Positions 29,921 through 38,914 of a DNA stretch of 64,000 nt are shown piece after piece. The stretch lies in contig JAGKQI010000101.1 in assembly GCA_018806915.1 (NCBI GenBank), forward strand, positions 1,922,001 through 1,986,000. Reading direction: 5' to 3'. Under the pieces are notes generated by a model, which saw only the letters and a program-made list of their open reading frames with translations, did not search any database and was not told the origin of the DNA. The first letter of the stretch is position 1, and each line of letters starts with the position of its first letter. Made by a program: the position numbers and the translations under genes. Source of the DNA: Phytophthora colocasiae (lineage: Eukaryota > Oomycota > Peronosporomycetes > Peronosporales > Peronosporaceae).

Positions 29921-31469
29921 TGCACTGCATGTCAACAGCCAAGCTCCTCCTTTTCGAGCATGCTGGATCCGAATCATAGTAATCTACGACTCATATGGTA
30001 TAGTGTAACAGGTTGTCGTTCAGACGCCACATGAAAAATGAAGCACACAGAATGGTGAGGAGAAGTTGGTGAAGCTCCAGGAAGGTTTGCTTTTGTTATC
30101 GCAGGTGCGTGTATTAACTACATGCACCTAGCTAAGCGAGATATTTTCTATTGATTTTCTACAATTGATGCTGTAGGTTATAAGTGTACTAGGACTTGAT
30201 CCATACCATGTTGATTGAAACTGTTCACTCACGAGTGTCATCACAATTGCCGTTATACATGTACTGTATATCCCTGTCAGCATCATTTGCGTTATTAACC
30301 ATCCTCACTGCACAATAATCGAGCGGCTCGAGCCTCGACTCCACGGTAGCGGTTTAGAATTTCAAGGAACACTCCACATATCAATTGCGACACACGATTC
30401 CCAATGGATCGTAGCTTTGAAGAAATGCAAGCTTGACCCAACAATTAAAACTTCAACAACCACTGCACTTAGGTTCAATGCTGAATCCTGTCCTGACTCT
30501 CAAGACTCTACTGACAGTTTGCGGAAAGCAAATTGCACGCAGTGAGCCTTTGTTGATCGGATCTCAGTGGAGGCAGAAGCAACCCACATCGACTCAGGCA
30601 CTTCCTTCACTGGGACTTGCTTGACAACTTCAACCTAGTAGCAATTCGAAACGCAATTAGGACCCCCTACTTCGATATGGAGTAGTGAAGCTTACCAACT
30701 CTGGGAAAAGCTTGGAGTGCGCATTGAAACCCAGCTTCTTGCTGATACAGTAAGAACCTGGAGTTTACTTAAGGAATTAGGCAGCAAGGAGGAGAACATG
30801 TACCCGTAACAGATCCAGTCCAGATCAACAACTTCAACGACGGTTTGGAACTTCAACGAGATCTTAACCCATGGGACGTAGCTGAAGAGACGCTCGAGTA
30901 GCTGGAATCTGAGCTCACTTCCGATTTATCGCCCAGTGGTGGAGACTGCACCCGAAGAGACGCTCGAGAAGCTCGAGCCTGAGTTCGCTTCCGAATTAGA
31001 TAAGAAGCTGGAACCCGAGTTCGCTTCTGAACTGGACAAGAACGCGAGAAGCTAGCATCAGAGACTATATCTACAACCAATACAAATAGGCGCTACGCGA
31101 GTGGCACCGGCGGGAGGACATCACTAAGATCCTCGGCGGCCAGTACTATGTTGACATTGCTTGAGAAGTTTACAACATACAGGGGCTGATCAAATACGAC
31201 TTTTCGCTTACTTGGTGGTCATGATCAAAACGATCGGTCTTTAAAGCGAAGTCGACACGAGACTCAGCCTCAGTGGACACGAACTCGCTGCAGAATATTC
31301 GAATCTGAATTGCTGTGTGATTTTGACGTGAAACTTGACTGGATCTGACGATGGAAGTGAAACTGGATAATTGATCTTGGCGTGGAATTTGACATTGACT
31401 TTGAAATTTGGATTGCCTTTGCCGAAGACGGAGAGTAGAGAGACTGTGGAGGTGTTGAGACGGAAGAGT
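29921..31469. other. Intergenic, no gene seen
   Basis: Short frames only, none with recognisable motifs. A low-grade internal repeat is at 30885-31055 (separate entry). This is the upstream flank of the Kazal gene. Confidence 0.5.
30885..31055 (+). repeat. Degenerate repeat coding glutamate/leucine-rich units
   Basis: Two copies of GAAGAGACGCTCGAG (30885 and 30955) and two copies of a unit reading KLEPEFASELDK on the plus strand at about 30970-31040. Possibly a remnant of a gag leader; no start or domain seen. Confidence 0.4.
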
Positions 31470-31645
31470 GAGTGTGTGAAAGGCAACGGAACGGTATAAG
31501 AGGTAACCAGTCCTTTTTCCCGGGAAGTGTGTCTATGAGGGTGAAACGAGAGTGTGTGAAGGCGACTGAACGGTATAAGAGGTAACCAGTCCTTTTTCCC
31601 GGGAAGTTTGTCTATGTGAGTGAGACGTTGTGGGATTGAATTGAG
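31470..31645. repeat. 79-bp tandem duplication
   Basis: The segment containing GGTATAAGAGGTAACCAGTC and TTTTTCCCGGGAAG occurs twice with a period of 79 bp (31490 and 31569). It may be part of a gypsy leader or LTR preceding the gag fragment at 31712. Confidence 0.75.
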
Positions 31646-31690
31646 TTGTACTAATTCACGATTGAGATGAGCCGAGTAGATGAAGAGATA

Positions 31691-31786
31691 AACTGAGGAA
31701 CTGAAGCTAATGTGAACTGTGGAACTGAAGCTAATGTGAACTGTGGAACTGAAGCTAATTTGAACTGTGGAGCTGGATCAAATGAG
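31691..31786 (+). repeat. 24-bp tandem repeat, four units
   Basis: Units of AACTGTGGAACTGAAGCTAA plus four bases start at 31691, 31715, 31739 and (diverged) 31763. On the plus strand they code eight-residue repeats reading NCGTEANV at the start of the gag fragment. Confidence 0.85.
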
Positions 31787-32086
31787 CTAGAACGGAGAGT
31801 AGAAGCACGAACAGATTCGATCATCACAGTGAGACGCATGTACCGGATGAAGTTGGACATTGAAGATTTCACTGGCCGAGTCGAACGCAAGATTGAATGG
31901 TGGTTGAAAGGAGCTGAGCAAGCAGCAGACCGTCAACGTGTACTCGACGGCGAAACCTGGACGCCAATTGAGATGTACTATAGACTGTCCGCGCACCTGA
32001 AGGAAGACGCAGAGAGATGGTTTTGCGGCATTAGCACAAAAATTCCTACCGAAGACCGAACTTTGAGCACTTATCTACACTGCTGA
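31712..32086 (+). pseudogene. Orphan gypsy Gag fragment
   Basis: 124 codons. After the eight-residue repeats comes a capsid-like stretch: MKLDIEDFTGRVERKIEWWL, ETWTPIEMYYRLSAHL and DAERWFCGI, the pattern of Retrotrans_gag. It stops where the chromodomain of Gyp-4 begins on the other strand. It is either the start of a further plus-strand element cut off by Gyp-4, or, less likely, an antisense frame belonging to Gyp-4, since it holds the place antisense frames occupy in three other elements. Confidence 0.55.
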
Positions 32087-32335
32087 AGAGAAGATTTGGA
32101 AGACACGACACCAAATATCAGACAAAGTTGCCAGAGGTTCCCAAGTACGTTTAGCCTGTCCGAGCCATTTCACCTTGTACATGTCCTTGCCCTTGACACA
32201 TTTGTATTCCTCAATGTCTTCCACGAGCTCACCCTCAGTGTTGTCAGGAAGAAGTACCTTAAATGTTTTCTCCCTTTTTCGCCGCTGATGTACGGCTTGA
32301 GATAGCTGGTATGGAATACAGGGTGGAAACGTCAC
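32075..32335 (-). pseudogene. Gyp-4 chromodomain
   Basis: Reads EDIEEYKCVKGKDMYKVKWLGQAKRTWEPLATL, a short chromodomain ending in stop near 32075. It is preceded by integrase C-terminal sequence (FPPCIPYQLSQAV) in the same frame. Confidence 0.75.
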
Positions 32336-32380
32336 GCCTTCGGTAGTCGTAGTTCGTAGTAGTCATGACCAAGTCGCTTC

Positions 32381-33695
32381 TCAATGCAATATGGCCCAAT
32401 CAATCGAGCTCCCAGCTTTGCTTTTGTGGTGCCAGCATGGTTGTTCGCTAGATTTCAGTCGACAGCAACACTTTCTCTTCGACTTCGAATGTTTGCTCCG
32501 CTCTGTTCTTGTTGTAGTACGTGCTCTTTCGATCGGACGCCTTCTGTAACTTCCGTCGGACGGTAGCGAAGCGATCAGCCTGAAGCTCAAGGAACGTCTT
32601 CCACGTAGCTTGGTGTTGGCTCTCAGTCCCCTTCGCGTGAGGTAGGCTAAAAAAGGGTTGCTGGTGTTGAAGGTAAATAGCCTAAGTCAGCTTCGAATGG
32701 TACCATGCTAATAGACTACTCGGGTCTCGAGGTGTATCCGAATTCAGCCAGAGATAGATAGGAATCCTAGTCCGTAGATGCTCCATTCGAGAAAGCTCGT
32801 AAATAATTCTCAATTGTCTGGTTCGGCCTCTCTGTGGCTCCATTTGCCTGATGACGAAAAGCGCTTGTCAGCTTTTGTCTGGTTTCCAACATTTGGCACA
32901 ACGTTCTCCATACAGATGCCGTGAATTTGGGATCTCGGTCCGAAAGGATTTCCGCAGGAACACCGCAAAACGAATATGTGGTCTCGGTGGATCTCCGCGA
33001 CTTCTTTTGCCTTCACCTTACTATTGCACGCGACAAAATGTACTCGCTTTGTCAGCTGGTCCACGACAACGAGTATTGAGTCATCCTTCGAGTGTGTCGT
33101 AGGTAGTGCAACGATAAAGTCCATTGCTACATGCATCCATCGTCCATGAGGGATCGGTTGGCTTTGGAGTAGCCCTGGTGGCTTTGCGTTCCTTGCTTTT
33201 GTTCTTTGGCAGGTCTCACACGATTTCGCGTAGGCTCTAACGCTCCTCGGCATGTGTCGCCAATAGTAATGTTGTTCTACCAGTCCGAGTGTTCGTTCAA
33301 TACCAGGATGCCCGTAACATTCCACATCGTGAAACTCAAACAAAATTCCATTTATCAAATCCTCTACAACCGGAATAGCAAGTCGAGGTGCTACATCGTT
33401 AGGTCTTGTGTACATCAGTTTGTTTTCTTCAAGTGTACATCGATGAAAATGTCTAATTCGAGGTGCATCTTCTGTTGCTTCACCTACCAGAGCTTGTCGG
33501 ATGGCCTGTGTCTGCGGGTCTTCGTCGTATCTCGACATTGCTTCTTTGACGACAGTTAAGAGACCGATTTACGTTTTTCCTAATGATGCTTGCCGCTACA
33601 ACTTGTTCTAGTGTTTTTTTATCACGAAAGTCAGCTCGTCTCGAGATACCATCAGCCACGGTGTTATGGCCTCCAGGTATATACTTAAACGTCAC
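32381..33695 (-). pseudogene. Gyp-4 integrase and end of RNaseH
   Basis: 33695-33480 has the RNaseH end (MTFKYIPGGHNTVADGISRRAD). 33538-32810 has the integrase zinc region (HDVECYGHPGIERTL...SCETCQRTKA) and first catalytic D in AMDFIVALP. The second-D region falls at a frameshift near 32930. 32590-32381 belongs to the C-terminal part. The CETC zinc pair is intact here, unlike in Gyp-5. Confidence 0.8.
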
Positions 33696-34114
33696 CGGAT
33701 ATTCACTGAGCTCGTCCTACCACCGTGCTATTCGCCGCGAAATACTTTTCTGCGCGAATACATTTTCAAGTGATTTATGGTCAGTATCGACGTCAAACTA
33801 TATATCTAGCAGGTAAACTCGCCATACTCGAAGGCTGAACAAAATAGCAAGAAATTATTTCTCCCGGATCGAATAATTCTTCTCTGCTCCTTTATATTTG
33901 CGGCCTTTAAATGCTACAGGTCGCTCCACGTTTTCATCCCCTCTTTCTTCTACTCCTGGCTCCAATCCAGCTTCTTCTTAGACTTTGAAGTATCCTTCGC
34001 TTTCAACATCTCAAACAGTGGACCCGCATCCTTAGCAAATCCATCGCAAAAGCGCTGCACGTATGTGGCTGCCCCCAAGAAAGATTGCAGTTCACTCATT
34101 GTCTTTGGTAGGGG

Positions 34115-34973
34115 TCACGTCTGTAGGACTTCTACTTTCTTCGGGTCGATTCTTACTCCATCCCTACCGATATAATCACCAAGACACCGTATCTCCGGAG
34201 AACAGAACACACATTTGCTAAACTTCACGAAAAAGTCATTTTTCTCCAGCCGTTCCAGCACCTTATCCAACGCTTCGAGGTGAGAATCGAGATCCTTCGC
34301 TCTTGTGAACACATAGATGTCATCAAAGTACGAAAGACAGAAATCAGCCAGATCACTAAGCAATTTGCGTATTCCTGTATTGAAAGTCGCTGGCGCATCG
34401 ACAACCCTATCGGTATCACTACATATTCAAATGATCCATCCGCGGTTTGAAATGCAGTGTACTTTATATCCGAATCTTCCACCCGAAACTGATAGTATCC
34501 ACTCGGTATATCCATGCAGCTATACCAGTAAGCTCCCTGCATGCGCTCGAAGATACAATCCTTTCGCAAAGTCCGTCGAACTGTGTGGTTATTCATCGCT
34601 CTATAATCATGTACAATTCGCCAACCAACAGGTTTTTTACGCAAAATGTTGGAGCTCCACGTGGAAAAGAAGACGGCCTAATCAATCCAGCTTTCAACAT
34701 TTCATCGACCCAAGCTCGAATTTCCTGTTCCTGGGCTGGTGATTGTCGCCATTGTTGCCTGAAAATGGTTTCTTTCGTATCAACTTCCATCTTATGTACT
34801 CCATGACTCCGAGGAGGTAGCCGTTTTGGAAGTTCCGGTCTGAAAACTTCTTTATGTCGCTCTAAAACGGAGTATATAGGATGTCCTTTAAAGTCCTCCA
34901 AAGTTGTCAATGCTTTTGCCGTTTCCGTTTGTTCTTTCTCGGTAACTGGTCTGACAAACGAACACGCACTCAA
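34115..34973 (-). pseudogene. Gyp-4 reverse transcriptase
   Basis: 34973-34593 holds the RT start (LPPRSHGVHKMEVDT, GAPTFCVKN). 34644-34225 holds KPVGWRIVHDYRAMN, MDIPSGYYQFRV and FEYVVIPIGLS. After a frameshift, 34363-34115 holds the catalytic YFDDIYVFTRA and FVKFSKCVFC. RNaseH core between 33700 and 34110 is unreadable in long frames. Confidence 0.8.
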
Positions 34974-35091
34974 TGTCTTGGGGCTTTCGCATAAGTCTTT
35001 TGAACTGTTTGCGTGTTATGTATTTTGTTTCTCCACTCGTAATCGAGAAATATCCATGTTGGAAATATCTACTTCGTCCCCGGGTTGCATT

Positions 35092-35607
35092 TTAACCCTC
35101 TGCAACACGTTTCCCTCCGACTCGAGTCGCCGGCTGAGACGGAATCGTCGTTGTCTTCGGTTTTACGTTTTTCTTCTTACTTCCCTGCCGCTTCTTCGGA
35201 CTGCTGTTTATCTCAAGTCCAGGACGAGGCTTGACAGTCTCGTTAATCCAATCAATGTCTGGGTTAACCGCTTTGAGCCACGGCATACCAAGAAGTAAAT
35301 CCTGTTCTTCAGGCACTGGAAGTACCAAGCAGTCATCCACGTACGTCAAAAATATATCGATGTACAAGTTTATCCGCAAAGTCCTCTTCGTAATCTTCAT
35401 CGCTTGTTTGTTTGCTAAAGTAATCGGAATATCTACTCCATGGTCTTCAATTTTATTCTCCAATCCTGCTCGCTGACAGAAAGCAGGACTCACAGCATCA
35501 ATCGTAGGACCACTATCGATAAAATTCGAGTTTGTCACGAACAAATCATCTCGGGTGCATTGCACGGTACTGTTAGTATGCAATAAGCAGTAATAATCAT
35601 GTTCCAA
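35092..35607 (-). pseudogene. Gyp-4 protease region
   Basis: 171 codons with the protease site FIDSGPTIDAVSPAFC and the partner motif LLLGMPWLK. It opens near the end of the stretch read in the -1 frame after the gag slippery site; a TAG and frame change near 35615 separate the two. Confidence 0.75.
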
Positions 35608-35859
35608 GCCCCTAGAAAATGTTAGAGTCTTTCGAGAGGTAATATGTGTCGAAAATGCCCACTTTCTCCACTTTCTCCACTTGATTCTGCACTGCCATGA
35701 ACATCGTCAATTCCTTTGTATTGTTTTCGTATACATTGTAAATGTCATCACAGACTTCAATCGAATTTTGCCGATCCCCGAAATTGTCGGACCTTTCTTG
35801 AATCGTTAGACGGCTGAGCTTACGAGTATGCCCACTTAATCCCTCAACATCGAGCGGTC

Positions 35860-35872
35860 TTACTCGTTTAAC
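35860..35872 (-). promoter_or_regulatory. -1 frameshift heptamer at the gag end of Gyp-4
   Basis: Gag codons AAG TTA AAC GAG TAA contain G TTA AAC (35872-35866), one codon before the stop. The -1 frame stays open for about 240 bases towards the protease. No strong hairpin is visible downstream, only a weak CCGCT/AGTGG pairing, so the stimulatory structure may have decayed. Confidence 0.6.
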
Positions 35873-37081
35873 TTCTCTTCGTCACTTTTTGGCTGATTCT
35901 CCGTCACTACCAGTCGTTCCAGCATTCCGAATATTTTCTTGTTCAGGTTGCTGGTTGTGGGGCGCTTTTCCGGGTGTTTGAATTAGCACTCTTCAACTCG
36001 ATGTGGTCCACGGCCGCAATGACTGCAATTCTTCTCCGTCTTGGCCGAATTAAATCCACCTCGGCCTCCAAACCCGGATTTACGAGCTGCAGGTGCGGTT
36101 GGATTTGATTGTCGATTCGGCATCGAATTGTTTCCTCCATTCTTTCCTTTTAACTTGTTTTCCGTCGGTTTGTTTCCTGCTGTCTTTTCCTTGAGTTCCC
36201 ACTTAAGAAACCTTTCTTGAATTGCCCAGTTCAAATCTACCGGCTTCTTCCTCAGTATTCTCGTTTCATGTTCACGTCCGATAATCCGTTGAGAAACACA
36301 TTCATTGCCGTGAGTGAATCTACCTGCACGATTCGGTTTAGCTCTCGAAATTTGCCTACATATCCGGTATATCCACCATTCTGTTTGATAGTTAGCAAAC
36401 GATTCCGGCTTTTCTCCATAACGTTGGGCTCCATGAATTCCATTGCCATACTCAATTCCTTCATCGCACTCCATAGCTTACTCGATGAAGCATCGGTCAT
36501 GTATCTCTAATACCAGACCAGGGCATTCTTTTGCACACATTTTAACTCGAATGTCAACAAGTCACCATGTTGTAGTAAATAGTATCCTTTCTGCCGGAAA
36601 TACGAGTCGAATTGAAAGATGAAGCTGTTTAGTTTCACTCCATCGATTCCCCGAGAAAAATCAGTGGTTTCACATCCATTTTCCGCAATTTTAATCATCT
36701 TTGTCCCTCGAAGATGCCGCCAGCCGGGTCACCTGCAGCGACTTGATGGTCATTCATAGCCGGGATAGCTCCCACTTGAGCTGTAGCTGCGGGTAGGACG
36801 GGTTGTCATCGTGCCTGGGCATCATGAAGGTTTTGTTGCGTGGCACGAGCCAAACGCTGCCCTTCTTGGGATATTTGCTGCACTTGAGTAAGACCTTAGG
36901 TCAAGTTTGTCATTCCTTGTACCAAATTAACCACTGTGTCGTTCAAAGCAGCGATTTGGGCTCGAAGTTCGCGACTCATGTTGTTTATTGTTGCGTTGGT
37001 ATTAGTGCTAAAAATTCTAAGATCATAATGGGATTTTGTCCAGCCTTGTCTCAAGGCAGTCGATCCTTTTATTCTCGGCAT
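35860..37081 (-). pseudogene. Gyp-4 Gag
   Basis: Pieces at 37081-36896 (RELRAQIAALNDTVVNL), 36698-36507 (FIFQFDSYFRQKGYYL) and 36474-35983 (capsid end, basic linker, zinc knuckle CSHCGRGPHRVEEC). An in-frame TAA at 35985-35983 interrupts it. The same frame then reads on through KIFGMLERLVV to its own stop TAA at 35862-35860, right after the slippery site. Confidence 0.75.
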
Positions 37082-37188
37082 TGCGGAGATTTCTATACAA
37101 CTTTTGCCTCACCGGAGCTGTGTCACTTCTTAACACCCTTCTCACGGTGTTTCTTTCTTGCATCGTCACTAAGTTCTACTATGTCGCA

Positions 37189-37218
37189 ATCTTCTAGCTC
37201 ACTTGTGAGCTAGAAGAT
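37189..37218. repeat. 14-bp perfect inverted repeat with 2-base loop
   Basis: ATCTTCTAGCTCAC (37189-37202), TT, then its exact complement (37205-37218). It lies upstream of Gyp-4 gag. Could be a leader hairpin or an insertion scar. Confidence 0.9.
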
Positions 37219-37501
37219 AGTTTGGTAGCACTTGTACAGAGAAAGTCTTAATTCAGTTTTATAGTGCCCGAGATATCCTCTCGGTCACCTGGGGTTGATG
37301 CCCACGTCTGCTTGGCCAGAGCAGTACAGACAACGACACAAAAACTCGGGGAAACCAGTTCAGCTTTCCATTCAAAAAATTGTGACACAAAAACTCGGGC
37401 TCGTTGAGATCTATATTTTGATTGGTTAGCATAAACTTCAAAATGTGGACTTGTTTTTAATACATTAAACAATTGCAGTCTCCAACCTAGGAATTGCTGT
37501 T
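37219..37501. other. Unassigned stretch between Gyp-4 and the Chr-3 LTR
   Basis: Probably remains of the Gyp-4 5' LTR. It includes TGGTAGCACTTGTA at 37223, identical to the Gyp-5 primer site, but on the plus strand and not preceded by an LTR end. ACACAAAAACTCGGG occurs twice (37336 and 37383). Confidence 0.4.
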
Positions 37502-38811
37502 GTTGTGGTGGAGCGGATCTGGCCAAAATCTTGTTGAGGCAGGTCGCGATCACCACTTGCGCCCAGACACCGACTAACGGAGGGGGTCCCCCGATGATCC
37601 GTGATCTAGCTGTGTGTAGTTTCACCTTGTGTACCGTCGGTAGGCGGGTTACGCTCTTCCAGGTGACTTCTGAAGATGTCTTGGGACGAGAAGAATGTCT
37701 TGAGTGACGCAGGGGTGGGAGATAGCGTGGGAATACTTAACTCTATCTCAGAGGGGTTGATCCGGGTCACAGGCGAGTTCTCGAGCCTTGATCCGGTCGC
37801 CTGGTCCTTGATCCAGGCCTTCCAGTAGTCCAATATTCGGGATCTGTCCCTTCCTTTCCGTTGTTTTACGCTTCCGATAGCGGGGGTCTTGAGGGGGTGA
37901 GATTCGACGGGATCTTTAGGCTAAACAACCAATTCCTTCCGATCCGATGTATGCACTCAAGGATAGTTCACTAGATAGGGCAAAGCTGGCCAATATATTA
38001 TCCAGACTTAACCGCTATACTAGGTCACGTATCCTTACCTTCTTGACGCTTGTAGGGCCAATGTAGTTCCCGGTTCCAGGCGTAGCGAAGACACTTGAGT
38101 GGTTCAGGGCAAATTCGATTCTGTTTATGGTTATTCCTATGCCTACTAATCCCATCCAGATTTACTATCCTACGATCACATGACACTGGCTACATAGCTG
38201 ATTCCTAGCTTGGCTCCCCTAACCCAGATCGTGAGCCGATTCCGTACTTAACCGAAGCTTGATCTCGTACTTAACCGAAGCTTGATCTCGCACTTAATCG
38301 GGACTTGATCTCGCACTTGATCGGGACTTGATCGCTGCCTGATCCCGCTCGGTAGTCGTTCGGGGAATCCGGATCAGGCCACCAGAAGAGTCTGCGTCGC
38401 GCCTGGGGCTGAGCTTGATCCGGAGCTGATCTCGTACTTAAACAGGAGAGGATCACTGCGTGATCCCGCTTCGTCGTCCCCCGGGGAAGCAGGATCATGC
38501 TGTTAGAAGGCTTCGATGCGCCGGGGTGAGCCGATCGTTTTCACTTGGGACCCCGTCATCGCTGATCGCGCGAGAACACCCTTGATCCCCCCATTCTTCC
38601 TCCGGTAGGACTCGGATCACCAATGAACACCGCTCCACTTGCTCTTCCGCCGGTGTCTCTGTTGCCTGTTCCCCGGCGGGACCCATCGTACCTTCGTCTG
38701 ATTCGACTCAGATCTGGGGATCACAGGTCCCCACTGTCGCTTGTTCCGACTCTATTCGGGTTCGTGGCTGATATCGCTTCTTCGGAAAAGATTCTCGTTC
38801 ACTTCACCACA
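37502..38811 (-). repeat. Chr-3 3' LTR (left end inferred)
   Basis: The right end CTTCACCACA at 38811 is fixed by comparison with 10557. The left end is placed at TGTGGTGGAG because it nearly mirrors the right end (TGTGGTGAAG on the minus strand). About 1310 bp. The minus strand just inside reads CTGGGGGCGGA, a fair polypurine tract. Rich in GATC. Confidence 0.65.
38243..38334. repeat. 23-bp tandem repeats in Chr-3 LTR
   Basis: Two units beginning CGTACTTAACCG at 38243 and 38266 and two diverged units at 38289 and 38312; the copy at 9966 has one unit more. Confidence 0.9.
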
Positions 38812-38914
38812 TCCGCCCCCAGCACGCAAGTTGGGCTGCCGCAGCTCACTTCGGGCTTATTTCCACATTCATCACCTGGGACACAAGTCGTTCAAGCACT
38901 ACCACTCCTCCACG

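Larger units (their letters stand above)
32075..37218 (-). mobile_element. Gyp-4, decayed Ty3/gypsy chromodomain element
   Basis: Minus-strand order from right to left: gag with zinc knuckle, frameshift site, protease, RT, RNaseH, integrase, chromodomain. Every domain is broken by stops or indels, much more so than in the other elements, so this is an old copy. LTRs could not be identified at either end. The right limit is set at the inverted repeat 37189-37218. Confidence 0.8.

Noticed and set aside
30433..30624. Small plus-strand gene of 63 codons upstream of the Kazal gene
   Set aside because: No motif, no initiator, length expected by chance.
36803..37213. 136-residue plus-strand frame opposite Gyp-4 gag start
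   Set aside because: Shadow of the coding strand without recognisable features.
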